Source of the DNA: an uncultured Caulobacterales bacterium
GTDB lineage: Bacteria > Pseudomonadota > Alphaproteobacteria > Caulobacterales > Caulobacteraceae
Direction: 5' to 3'
NCBI GenBank assembly: GCA_903862425.1
Contig: CAIOYC010000037.1
Location: 62,001-126,000 of the forward strand
Length of the DNA: 64,000 bases
Position 1 is the stretch's first letter. Each line of letters starts with the position of its first letter. Made by a program: the position numbers and the translations under genes. Shown here piece by piece: positions 45,169-53,300 of this stretch. The notes under the pieces were generated by a model. It searched no databases. It had not been told where the DNA came from and saw only the letters and a list, made by a program, of their open reading frames with translations.

Positions 45169-45659
45169 ACGGGCACGTTCGGTCCGCCAATGAGCAAGAT
45201 GCGACTGTTCAGAAAGCGATAGGGCGGGACAGCAAGACTCTTCTTGGCTGGGCCGATCAGTGGCCGACCAGCCAGAGAATAGCGCGTACCGCAGCACGGG
45301 CAGGTCCAGCGCGCGTCCGTTGGAGCGGACGCTTCGATACCGTGCGGGTCAACCACACAGCGATGTCCCGGCATGGTGCACGCGAGGTCGAGCACGACAT
45401 ACCGCGGCGCCATGGGTGAAGAGTCGAGCACCAAGGCCTCATCAGCCGCTAGCCCCCGAACGCCAATTGGTCGCCCAAGAACGGCTAAGGTCTTAAAGAA
45501 GCCGTCTGGCTTCGTAGGCAAGGCGACGCGTACACGGGGGTCGTCCACGACCGGCTGAGCGGAACTGAGTAGGGATTAACCTGCCGCACCTAGACCGCCG
45601 ATACCCATCGCCCAGCCCAGAAAGCCGATGAAGGTCCGACGAGCGGGCGCCTCAGCCAT
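45165..45659 (-). pseudogene. Tat-type Rieske-like protein gene with in-frame ochre stop and altered ligands
   Basis: From ATG 45659 the frame reads MAEAPARRTFIGFLGWAMG, a twin-arginine signal, then TAA at 45578-45576, then continues open to 45165 with a Rieske-like domain. The start overlaps the hemerythrin stop as TGATG, which supports a real coupled start. In the domain the two iron-sulfur motifs read CTMPGHRC and CPCCGTRY, with GPAKKSL after them; the normal motifs are C-T-H-x-G-C and C-P-C-H-G. So one His is Met and the other is Cys. A GTG at 45548 would give a 127-residue cytosolic version without the Tat signal. Either the gene is decaying or the domain holds a different centre. Confidence 0.75.
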
Positions 45660-46489
45660 CAGACCAGCTTCAGCGCCTCGCGGTGCATGGCGCGGGTGAT
45701 GCGGTGACCGTCGGCGGGGGCGAGACCAGCGTGGAAGCCGGGCAGGACCTGCTCCTCGCCCTCGATATGCTCCTCCACCAGCTTTTGCAGGGCCTTGGCC
45801 TTGCGCAGCCAGCGCGGGTCGTCCTTGGGCAGAGCTTCCAGTTCGTACAGATAGGTCTTGATCTCGAACAGCTCGGCCGCGAGGTGCATGGACGAAGCTC
45901 CCTGATCCGTGGCCCGCAGGGCCGGATAGAGCACGTTCTCCTTCTGCAGGGCGTGGCGGGTCAGAAGGGCGTTCAGCTGGTCGAGCAGCCGGGTGCGCTT
46001 GGCCACCTGTACGTCGCCAGTCTCGCCGATCTGCTTGAACAGTTTCTCGATCCGGCGGTGCTCGCCGGTAAGGCCCTCGTACCAGTCGCCGGTCATGGCG
46101 GTGGTGGCGGTGGCGGCGGCCTTGCGCGAATTGACCAGGGCGAAGGCGGTGACGAAGCCGACGCCCAGGGCGGCGGCGACCATGGTCCAGGAGACGCGCT
46201 CATTGCGCGCCCGGTCGAGCGCATAGTGGGCGCCCTCGTCGGCCCGCTTGGCGGCTACGCGGCTAAGTTCGGTGATCAGGCTGGCCCCGTCGCCGGTGCG
46301 GCGGGCCGCTTCCTTGCCGAAATCCGTCAGCAGGTTGGCACCGTCTCCCGTACGCCGAGCGGCCTCACGGCTGAGTTCGGACAGGAACTGTGCGCCGTCG
46401 CCGGTCCGGCGCGCGGCTTCGCGGCTCAGATCCTTCAGCACACCACGCGCGTCTTCCAGGCGGTCCTTGGCGTCGTCGAACACAGGCAT
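45659..46489 (-). CDS. Membrane-anchored hemerythrin-domain protein with four 18-residue repeats
   Basis: This 276-residue protein starts at ATG 46489, with GAGAGG nearby upstream. Residues 21-92 are four 18-residue units (LSREAARRTGDGAQFLSE, then close copies), all helical and basic. A membrane segment follows at 99-119 (VSWTMVAAALGVGFVTAFAL). The hemerythrin domain is from ~134 to the end: GEHRRIEKLF, TRHALQKENVLYPAL and EEHIEGEEQVLPGFH supply His and Glu ligands for a di-iron site that binds O2 or NO. The repeats face the cytoplasm or periplasm depending on topology. The stop overlaps the Rieske-like start, implying an oxygen- or redox-linked pair. Confidence 0.85.
   Translation of the reverse strand: MPVFDDAKDRLEDARGVLKDLSREAARRTGDGAQFLSELSREAARRTGDGANLLTDFGKEAARRTGDGASLITELSRVAAKRADEGAHYALDRARNERVSWTMVAAALGVGFVTAFALVNSRKAAATATTAMTGDWYEGLTGEHRRIEKLFKQIGETGDVQVAKRTRLLDQLNALLTRHALQKENVLYPALRATDQGASSMHLAAELFEIKTYLYELEALPKDDPRWLRKAKALQKLVEEHIEGEEQVLPGFHAGLAPADGHRITRAMHREALKLV
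46214..46429 (-). repeat. Four tandem 54-base coding repeats in the hemerythrin gene
   Basis: The DNA encodes four copies of an 18-residue unit (residues 21-38, 39-56, 57-74, 75-92). EAARRTGDGA is identical in the first three; the fourth has diverged to VAAKRADEGA. The copies differ at synonymous positions, so the array is old or selected at protein level and not a recent slippage product. Confidence 0.85.
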
Positions 46490-46628
46490 AGGTATATCCT
46501 CTCCCCCGCACCGTTTTGGGCATCTGGGGCCTTGCCTTCCACAACGCAACGGTTGGCGTGGCTGTTCCCCGATCCCGACTCGTCTCGTCGCCCTTGCCAG
46601 GGCGCGCTTTCGGGGCCATGGCCCCCTC

Positions 46629-47285
46629 ATGCCCACACCAGCCGCCACACAGGCCAAGCTTTGCGGTTTGTCTACCCCCGAAGCCGTTAACGCCGCGCTT
46701 GCGGGCGGGGCGGCCATGATCGGATTCAACTTTTTTGCCAAAAGTCCGCGGGTCGTGACCGTGGAAACCGCCGCGCGCCTCGCCCAGTCGCTGGCCGGCG
46801 GCCCGATGCGGGTCGTGGCGGTGACGGTCGATCCCGATGACGCGCTGGTGGACGAGATCGCCCGCGTGCTGAAGCCCGACCTGATCCAGCTGCACGGCAA
46901 GGAGACCCCCGCACGGGCCATGGCGATCAAGGCGCGGAGCGGGGTGGGGGTCATCAAGGTGATCTCGGTGTCCGAACCCGCCGATCTCGACGCTGCCCGC
47001 CCCTTCGACGGTCTGGTCGACCATCTGATGTTCGACGCCAAGACGCCCAAGGATGCGCCCCTGCCCGGCGGGATGGGCGTGCGCTTCGGCTGGGACATGC
47101 TCAAGGGCCGGCGCTTCGAGCGCCCCTGGTTCCTGGCCGGCGGGCTCGACCCCTGGAATGTGGCGGACGCCGTAGCCCGCAGCGGCGCGCCCCTGGTGGA
47201 CGTTTCCTCTGGCGTGGAGCGCGGGGCGGGGCTAAAGGACCCGGCTCTCATCACGGCCTTCCTGGAAGCCGTCCGTAAAGCCTAG
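46629..47285 (+). CDS. trpF: Phosphoribosylanthranilate isomerase
   Basis: This 218-residue TIM-barrel enzyme of tryptophan synthesis performs the Amadori rearrangement of phosphoribosylanthranilate. The general base Cys is in [30 protein letters not shown] follows, [10 protein letters not shown] marks the third strand, and the general acid Asp is in [16 protein letters not shown]. The ATG at 46629 gives the usual length; everything upstream in the frame is antisense to the hemerythrin gene. It is the first gene of trpF-trpB-trpA-accD, 11 bases from trpB. Confidence 0.95.
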   Translation: MPTPAATQAKLCGLSTPEAVNAALAGGAAMIGFNFFAKSPRVVTVETAARLAQSLAGGPMRVVAVTVDPDDALVDEIARVLKPDLIQLHGKETPARAMAIKARSGVGVIKVISVSEPADLDAARPFDGLVDHLMFDAKTPKDAPLPGGMGVRFGWDMLKGRRFERPWFLAGGLDPWNVADAVARSGAPLVDVSSGVERGAGLKDPALITAFLEAVRKA

Positions 47286-47295
47286 AAGGCTCTTC

Positions 47296-48516
47296 GTGAA
47301 CGCAGTCCTGCAACCCAACGATTACACCGCCTATCCCGACGCCGAAGGGCGGTTCGGCGACTATGGCGGGCGCTATGTGCCCGAAACCCTGATGCCGCTG
47401 GTGCACGAGCTGGACGCCGCCTATAGCGCCGCCAAGGCGGATCCGTCCTTCCAGGCGGAACTGAATGGCTATCTGACCCACTATGTGGGACGCCCCTCCC
47501 CACTCTATTTCGCCGAGCGGCTCACCGAGCACTTCGGCGGGGCCAAGATCTATTTCAAGCGCGACGAGCTGAACCATACCGGCGCGCACAAGATCAACAA
47601 CTGCATGGGCCAGATCCTGCTCGCCCGCCGCATGGGCAAGACCCGGATCATCGCCGAGACGGGCGCCGGCCAGCACGGCGTGGCCAGCGCCACCGTCTGC
47701 GCCCGCTTTGGCTATCCATGCGTGGTCTATATGGGCTCCCTCGACGTGGAGCGGCAAAAGCCCAACGTCTTCCGCATGAATCTGCTGGGCGCCGAGGTGA
47801 GGCCGGTGACGGCGGGCACGGGCACGCTAAAGGACGCCATGAACGAGGCCATGCGCGACTGGGTCACCAACGTGCACGATACCTATTACATCATCGGCAC
47901 CGCCGCCGGCCCGCACCCCTATCCGGCCATGGTGCGCGACTTCCAAAGCGTGATCGGGACCGAGGCGCGGGCGCAAATCCTCGACCGGGAAGGGAGGCTG
48001 CCCGACGCCGTGGTGGCCTGTATCGGCGGGGGCTCCAACGCCATCGGCCTGTTCCATCCCTTCCTCGCCGACGAGGGCGTCAGGCTGGTGGGCGTGGAGG
48101 CGGCGGGCCATGGCCTGTCGAGCGGGATGCATGCGGCCTCCCTCACCGGCGGGCGCCCCGGCGTTCTGCACGGCAACAAGACCTACCTGCTGCAGGACGA
48201 CGACGGGCAGATCATCGACGCCCACTCCATTTCCGCCGGCCTCGACTATCCCGGCATCGGCCCCGAGCACGCCTGGCTGCACGATGTGGGCCGGGCCACC
48301 TATGTCTCCTCCACCGATGAAGATGCGCTGGACGCCTTCCAGCTCTGCTCCAGGCTCGAGGGCATCATTCCCGCCCTGGAGCCCGCCCACGCCCTGGCCC
48401 GTGTCGGCGAGATCGCCAGGGACGTGGGCAAGGGCGGCATCGTGCTGATGAATCTGTGCGGCCGGGGCGACAAGGACATCTTCACCGTCGCCGACCACCT
48501 GGGGGCGCGGCTTTGA
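47296..48516 (+). CDS. trpB: Tryptophan synthase beta chain
   Basis: This 406-residue PLP enzyme joins indole and serine. It begins at GTG 47296. Landmarks are [34 protein letters not shown], the PLP-Lys motif [35 protein letters not shown] with the catalytic Glu, and the phosphate-binding loop [15 protein letters not shown]. Length is normal. The stop overlaps the trpA start as TTGA, so the alpha and beta chains are made in a coupled way, as fits an alpha2beta2 complex that channels indole. Confidence 0.97.
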   Translation: MNAVLQPNDYTAYPDAEGRFGDYGGRYVPETLMPLVHELDAAYSAAKADPSFQAELNGYLTHYVGRPSPLYFAERLTEHFGGAKIYFKRDELNHTGAHKINNCMGQILLARRMGKTRIIAETGAGQHGVASATVCARFGYPCVVYMGSLDVERQKPNVFRMNLLGAEVRPVTAGTGTLKDAMNEAMRDWVTNVHDTYYIIGTAAGPHPYPAMVRDFQSVIGTEARAQILDREGRLPDAVVACIGGGSNAIGLFHPFLADEGVRLVGVEAAGHGLSSGMHAASLTGGRPGVLHGNKTYLLQDDDGQIIDAHSISAGLDYPGIGPEHAWLHDVGRATYVSSTDEDALDAFQLCSRLEGIIPALEPAHALARVGEIARDVGKGGIVLMNLCGRGDKDIFTVADHLGARL

Positions 48517-49343
48517 CCACGCCACGGATCGACGCCCGCTTCGCTGCGCTGAAGGCCGACCACCGGGCCGCCTTCGTGCCCTACATCATGGCCGGCGATC
48601 CGGACGAGGCGACCACGCTCGCCATCCTGCGCGGACTGCCGTCGGCGGGGGCGGACCTGATCGAGCTCGGCTTCCCCTTCTCCGATCCCATGGCCGAGGG
48701 CGTGCCGATCCAGAAGGCCGCCCAGCGCGCGCTGAAGAGCGGCATGAGGCTTCACAAGACCCTGGCCCTGGTCCGCGCCTTCCGCGAACAGGATCAGGCG
48801 ACCCCGATCATCCTGATGGGCTATCTCAACAACGTCCTCACCTACGGCTACGAGACCTTCGCCCACAACGCCGCCGAGGCCGGCGTGGACGGCTTGATCG
48901 TAGTGGACTGCCCGCCGGAGGAGTCCGCCCCCCTCGCCGACGCCTTGGATGCCGCGGGCGTCTCGCTGATCCGCCTCGCCACCCCCACCTCGGACGATGC
49001 GCGGTTGAAGGTGATCGCCGCCCGGACCTCCGGCTTCGTCTATTACGTCTCCGTCGCCGGCGTCACCGGGCAGAAGGAGGCGGACGAGACCGCCGTGGCT
49101 CCCATGGTCGAGCGGGTGCGCCAAGCCTCGGGTCTGCCGGTGGCCGTCGGTTTCGGCATCCGCACGCCGGAGCGGGCGGAAGCCGTGGCGCGGGTGGCCG
49201 ACGCCGTGGTGGTCGGTTCGGCCCTGGTGGATGAGCTCGCCAAGGCGTTGGATGAGAACCAATCCCCGTCCGAGCGGGTTCTAGCTCTGGCGAAGCGCCT
49301 GGCCGAGGCCGTGCGCAGCGCCCGCGTCCCGGTTTCCGCCTGA
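48513..49343 (+). CDS. trpA: Tryptophan synthase alpha chain
   Basis: This 276-residue TIM-barrel protein cleaves indole-3-glycerol phosphate to indole. The start is TTG 48513, overlapping the trpB stop; the upstream frame lies in trpB. Conserved parts are [18 protein letters not shown], the catalytic Glu in [59 protein letters not shown] and [12 protein letters not shown]. accD follows after 17 bases in the same direction. Confidence 0.96.
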   Translation: MTTPRIDARFAALKADHRAAFVPYIMAGDPDEATTLAILRGLPSAGADLIELGFPFSDPMAEGVPIQKAAQRALKSGMRLHKTLALVRAFREQDQATPIILMGYLNNVLTYGYETFAHNAAEAGVDGLIVVDCPPEESAPLADALDAAGVSLIRLATPTSDDARLKVIAARTSGFVYYVSVAGVTGQKEADETAVAPMVERVRQASGLPVAVGFGIRTPERAEAVARVADAVVVGSALVDELAKALDENQSPSERVLALAKRLAEAVRSARVPVSA

Positions 49344-49360
49344 GGGGCAAGAAGCAGTCC

Positions 49361-50335
49361 ATGACCGCCAGAGACACTCCCGCGCCACCAGCCGAGACCC
49401 CGGCGAGTACGCCTGTCGCCGATAAAGCTGCCGCCGGCGCCGCGGACAAGGCGTCCAAGCCAAAGTCCGGCTGGTTGTCGCGGCTCAGGCCCGGTCTGAA
49501 GCAGCAAGCCTCGCCCCGCGCACAGGAGACGCCCGACGACCTGTGGCTGAAAGATCCCGATACCGGCGAGCTGCTCTACCGGCCGGACCTGGAGGCGGCG
49601 CTCTGGGTCACGCCGTCCGGCCATCATATGCGCCTGACGCCGGACCAGCGCTTCAGCATCACCTTCGACGCCGGCGCCTTTGAGCGGATACAGGCTCCTT
49701 CGACAAAGGATGATCCGCTCGGTTTCCGGGACCAGAAGCCGTATCCGCACAGGCTCAAGGCCGCGCGCGAGACGTCTGGTGAGGTGGACGCCATGTCCAT
49801 CGCTTTCGGCAAGATCGCCGGGCGCAATGCTGTGGTTCTGGTGCAGAATTTCGGCTTCCTCGGCGGCTCCCTGGGCCAGGCAGCCGGGCAGGGCTTTATC
49901 GCCGCGACCCGTGAGGCCGTCCGCCGGGACTGCCCGCTGGTGGTGTTCACCGCTTCCGGCGGCGCGCGCATGCAGGAGGGCACACTCAGCCTGATGCAGA
50001 TGGCCCGCGCCACCCTGGCGATCCAGGAGCTGAAGGCCGTCGGCCTGCCCTATATCGTCGTGTTGACCGACCCGACCACCGGCGGTGTCACCGCCTCCTA
50101 CGCCATGCTAGGCGATGTCCAGTTCGCCGAACCGGGCGCTTTGATCGCCTTTACCGGCCCGCGAGTCATCGAGCAGACCATCCGCGAAACCTTGCCGCCG
50201 GGCTTTCAGCGGGCCGAGTATCTCGAAGACAAGGGCGTGGTCGATCGGGTGACGCCACGCCGAGACCTTGCTGCGGCCCTCGGCAATGTGATCGGCATCC
50301 TCATGGATGGCCGGGCCCGCATTCGCGCCGCCTGA
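49361..50335 (+). CDS. accD: Acetyl-CoA carboxylase carboxyltransferase subunit beta, zinc-ribbon cysteines absent
   Basis: This 324-residue subunit carries carboxyl from biotin to acetyl-CoA with AccA. A low-complexity Pro/Ala/Lys N-terminus (~40 residues) precedes a segment LWLKDPDTGELLYRPDLEAALWVTPSGHHMR, which aligns to the zinc ribbon of other AccD proteins, but none of the four expected Cys is present; the only Cys is in RRDCPLVVF. The carboxyltransferase core is intact: GFLGGSLGQAAGQGFIAATR, FTASGGARMQEGTLSLMQMA, LTDPTTGGVTASYAMLGD and FTGPRVIEQTI. It follows trpA, as in many Alphaproteobacteria. Confidence 0.95.
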   Translation: MTARDTPAPPAETPASTPVADKAAAGAADKASKPKSGWLSRLRPGLKQQASPRAQETPDDLWLKDPDTGELLYRPDLEAALWVTPSGHHMRLTPDQRFSITFDAGAFERIQAPSTKDDPLGFRDQKPYPHRLKAARETSGEVDAMSIAFGKIAGRNAVVLVQNFGFLGGSLGQAAGQGFIAATREAVRRDCPLVVFTASGGARMQEGTLSLMQMARATLAIQELKAVGLPYIVVLTDPTTGGVTASYAMLGDVQFAEPGALIAFTGPRVIEQTIRETLPPGFQRAEYLEDKGVVDRVTPRRDLAAALGNVIGILMDGRARIRAA

Positions 50336-50352
50336 GGCGCGCGACAGCCCCT

Positions 50353-50844
50353 CTACGCCCCCGGCGCGTCTTCCGTATTGGAGGTCCAGCCGTGTTGGGG
50401 CGCCGGCGGTTCGGTGGGATAGGCGCGATCACGCGGACGGCCATCGCCCGTGGGGTCATCGACGGGACGTGGCGCGTAGGTATCCGCCATCTCCGCGCGC
50501 AGGCGGGCATCGAAGGCGCGCTGTTCGGCCTGGGCGGCGGCCTGCTCACGGCGATCCTGCTCGATCATGGCCTGGAGTTGCGGATCGAGCGGCTCGGCGG
50601 CCGCGGCCGGTTGGGCCTCTTGTGACGGGTCGAGCGTCGCGAGCTTGCCGTTCGGAACCGGCGGCGCTTCACGGCTGTATTGGATTTGTACCGGCAGGCG
50701 GCCCGTGGAGGCGAGGTCCGGCGCCTTGGCGTCGGGACGATCTGCGCCGGCGAGGGCGAAACCGCACAGGGCGATCGCCGCCACACCTGCGACAGCACCG
50801 ATCTGCAGGCGACGGTCACGGATCAAGGTCTCGAAACGGTTCAT
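50353..50844 (-). CDS. Membrane-anchored hypothetical protein next to parB
   Basis: This 163-residue protein has a short basic N-terminus (MNRFETLIRDRRLQ), one hydrophobic segment (IGAVAGVAAIALCGFALAG, residues ~15-33), and a long polar tail. The tail contains a Glu/Gln/Ala-rich helical stretch (PQLQAMIEQDRREQAAAQAEQ, residues ~88-108) and ends in a Pro/Asp-rich disordered region. I do not recognise a family. The ATG at 50844 was preferred; 12 more residues are possible from 50880. It lies 77 bases downstream of parB in the same direction and is convergent with accD. Confidence 0.6.
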   Translation of the reverse strand: MNRFETLIRDRRLQIGAVAGVAAIALCGFALAGADRPDAKAPDLASTGRLPVQIQYSREAPPVPNGKLATLDPSQEAQPAAAAEPLDPQLQAMIEQDRREQAAAQAEQRAFDARLRAEMADTYAPRPVDDPTGDGRPRDRAYPTEPPAPQHGWTSNTEDAPGA

Positions 50845-50921
50845 GGCCAGCCTCCATGCGATCTGCGCCCGTCGAAGCAACGCGTGCAGGGCCGGCCGGT
50901 TCAGCGGCTATCGGGACATCG

Positions 50922-51809
50922 TCAGCGAGAAAGGCGGCGGCAGAGTTCATCCAGCTGTTCCAGCGTGTCGTAACGGATGCTGAGCACGCCCCGGCCATCC
51001 TTGTCGGCGATCTCGACCGGTAGACCTACGGCTTCGGAAAGGTCCATTTCGAGAGCGCGCGTATCCGGATCCTTGCTCTGGATCGCCGGTCTCACCAGCT
51101 TGGGGGGCGGAGCCTTAGGATCACGGATGCCGGCGCGGGCAATATATTCCGCCTGGCGCACCGATAGACCCCATTCGACGATCTTGTCCGCCAGCTTGTC
51201 CGCCTCGGGGGAGGTGGCGATTGCGCGCGCGTGGCCGGCGCTGAGCCGCCCCTCGATGAGATGGGTGCGCACGCCTTCCGGCAGGGCGAGCAGGCGCAGG
51301 GTATTGGCCACATGGCTGCGGCTCTTGCCCACCACCTCGGCCACCTGCTCCTGGGTCCTGCCGAAACGCTCGATCAGCGTCTGATAGCTCTGACCTTCTT
51401 CCAGGGGGTTGAGATCGGCGCGCTGGACGTTCTCGATGATGCCGATCTCGAGCACGTCCTGTTCGGTCAGGTCCTCGCGAACCACGACCGGCAAAGCGCG
51501 AATGCCTGCCCGTTGGGCGGCTCGCCAGCGGCGTTCGCCCGCCACGATCTGGTATTCGCCGAGCGCGCCGGGGGCGGGACGGACGAGCAGCGGCTGAAGC
51601 ACGCCCTTGTCACGGATTGAGGACGCCAGTTCCTCCAGCGCCGCTTCGGCGAAGAGCTTGCGCGGCTGATCCGGATTGCGGCGTAGGAGTTCGATGGGCA
51701 CTTCCCGGATCGGGCCGGCTTCTGCGACAGCTTCTGGCGCGGGCGCATCCGTTTCCCCGAGCAGCGCCGATAGTCCGCGCCCCAGGCCGCGCCGTCCGCC
51801 TTCCGCCAT
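50922..51809 (-). CDS. parB: Chromosome-partitioning protein ParB
   Basis: This 295-residue CTP-dependent DNA clamp binds parS and organises the origin region with ParA. The N-terminal domain has LGRGLSALLGE and VPIELLRRNPDQPRKLFAEA, and the CTP-binding GERRWRAAQRAG motif. The central helix-turn-helix is RFGRTQEQVAEVVGKSRSHVANTLRLLALPEGV. The C-terminal dimerisation region ends the protein (SIRYDTLEQLDELCRRLSR). It is the last gene of mnmE-mnmG-rsmG-parA-parB, 11 bases after parA. Candidate parS sites lie 3.4-8.5 kb away at 55205, 56397 and 59348. Confidence 0.97.
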   Translation of the reverse strand: MAEGGRRGLGRGLSALLGETDAPAPEAVAEAGPIREVPIELLRRNPDQPRKLFAEAALEELASSIRDKGVLQPLLVRPAPGALGEYQIVAGERRWRAAQRAGIRALPVVVREDLTEQDVLEIGIIENVQRADLNPLEEGQSYQTLIERFGRTQEQVAEVVGKSRSHVANTLRLLALPEGVRTHLIEGRLSAGHARAIATSPEADKLADKIVEWGLSVRQAEYIARAGIRDPKAPPPKLVRPAIQSKDPDTRALEMDLSEAVGLPVEIADKDGRGVLSIRYDTLEQLDELCRRLSR

Positions 51810-51820
51810 TCCCGTACTCC

Positions 51821-52642
51821 TCAGGCCGCCACGGCGGCGCGGCGTGCGCGCTCACGGACGACGACTTCGCGGGCCAGCTTCAGATAGGCCTGGCTACCCG
51901 CACATTTCAGGTCGTAGATCAGCGCCGGCTTCCCGAACGACGGCGCCTCGGACACGCGAACGTTGCGTGGTATCACCGCATCATAAACCTTGTCGCCAAA
52001 GTGCTCGCGGACATCGCGCGCCACCTGATCCGACAAGCTGTTGCGGCGGTCATACATGGTGAGCACTACCCCTTGTATTTCAAGGGTCGGGTTCAGGTTG
52101 CCTCGAACCAGCTCCACGGTTCGCATGAGTTGAGTCAGGCCCTCAAGCGCGAAGAACTCGCACTGCAGCGGCACCAGAACGGCGTCGGCGGTGGTCATGG
52201 CGTTGACGGTGAGCAGGTTCAGGGAGGGCGGACAGTCGATCAGAATATAGGAGTAGGGCTGAGTCAGACCTGCAACGGCCTCGCGCAAACGGTAGGACCG
52301 GCGCGGATGACTGCCGAGTTCGATCTCAACGCCAGACAGATCTGCGTCCGAAGGAACGAGGTCCAGACCAGGTACGGCCGTATTCACGACGGCATCCGAC
52401 ATGGCGTTGTCGCCCACCAGAACGTCATACAGTGTGGTCTTGCGATCCGCCCGCGGCACACCGAGCCCCGTTGAGGCGTTTCCCTGCGGATCGGCGTCGA
52501 GCAGGAGCACCTGTTCACCGACGGCGGCCAGGGCGGTGCCGAGGTTGATAGCCGTCGTGGTCTTGCCGACGCCGCCCTTCTGATTGGCGATGGCCAGAAC
52601 GCGCGGGCGCGCAGGGGCTCTGGCTTTGGAATTATCGGACAC
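51821..52642 (-). CDS. parA: Chromosome-partitioning ATPase ParA
   Basis: This 273-residue deviant-Walker ATPase forms DNA-bound gradients that move ParB-parS complexes. Walker A is NQKGGVGKTTTAINLGTAL with the signature Lys, Walker A' is VLLLDADPQGNASTGLG, and Walker B is YILIDCPPSLNLLTVNA. The C-terminal part contains TMYDRRNSLSDQVARDVREHFGD and the DNA-contact region VIPRNVRVSEAPSFGKPAL. Its start overlaps the rsmG stop by about 11 bases and it is followed by parB. Confidence 0.97.
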   Translation of the reverse strand: MSDNSKARAPARPRVLAIANQKGGVGKTTTAINLGTALAAVGEQVLLLDADPQGNASTGLGVPRADRKTTLYDVLVGDNAMSDAVVNTAVPGLDLVPSDADLSGVEIELGSHPRRSYRLREAVAGLTQPYSYILIDCPPSLNLLTVNAMTTADAVLVPLQCEFFALEGLTQLMRTVELVRGNLNPTLEIQGVVLTMYDRRNSLSDQVARDVREHFGDKVYDAVIPRNVRVSEAPSFGKPALIYDLKCAGSQAYLKLAREVVVRERARRAAVAA

Positions 52643-53300
52643 GGCGGAGCCTCTCGATGCGCAGAATCCGGCCGCGTGGGTCGCTGAGGCTGGGGCTGCG
52701 TGCCACGTGGAAATCCCACGTCGCTTGGGCGTCGGTCAATTCCTGTTGGACGCTTTCACCCTTGAGAAAGAGGCCAATAGTCTGCTCCGGCGTCTTGTTC
52801 CCCAAGAGTGGCCAGGCAAAGCCCAAAAGGCGGGCAAGGGGGGCGCAGGCGCGCGCGGTAACGACCTCGACCCCGCCGATCCTGACCTCTTCGGCGCGAG
52901 CGTTGTGGACCTCGACCGGCAGCTGGAGCCGCGTAGCCACCTCACGAAGAAATACACAGCGCTTGGCCATGCTCTCCACCAAGTGAACCCGCGTACTGGG
53001 CACATCCTTGAGCAGGACGGCGAGAACCAGACCCGGAAAGCCCGCTCCGGCCCCGAGATCGGCCCAGACGCGAGCCTTGGGAGCCAGGGGCAGTAGCTGG
53101 GCGCTGTCATAGGCATGCCGGAGCCAGAACGCGTCGAGCGCGCTTGGGCCGACGAGATTCATCCGTGCGTTCCACTCGGCGATGAGGCCGCGATAAGCGA
53201 TCAGGTCCGCCATGGCCCGCGTATCGGCGCCGGTGGCGGCCGCGAAGGCTTCCGGGCCAAAGCCTTCGACGGTTTCAGGCGGCGCTGGCGCGTCGGACAT
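52632..53300 (-). CDS. rsmG: 16S rRNA (guanine-527-N7)-methyltransferase
   Basis: This 222-residue enzyme, formerly GidB, methylates G527 of 16S rRNA. From ATG 53300 the protein contains the family block [29 protein letters not shown], the SAM motif [20 protein letters not shown], and [17 protein letters not shown]. Length is normal. It overlaps the 3' end of mnmG by 26 bases and the start of parA by 11, so the whole group from mnmE to parB is probably co-transcribed away from the predicted origin. Confidence 0.96.
   Translation of the reverse strand: MSDAPAPPETVEGFGPEAFAAATGADTRAMADLIAYRGLIAEWNARMNLVGPSALDAFWLRHAYDSAQLLPLAPKARVWADLGAGAGFPGLVLAVLLKDVPSTRVHLVESMAKRCVFLREVATRLQLPVEVHNARAEEVRIGGVEVVTARACAPLARLLGFAWPLLGNKTPEQTIGLFLKGESVQQELTDAQATWDFHVARSPSLSDPRGRILRIERLRRVR

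Noticed and set aside
52699-52714. Possible parS at CGTGCCACGTGGAAAT in rsmG
   Set aside because: Only 10 of 16 bases match and the flanks needed for ParB contact are missing.
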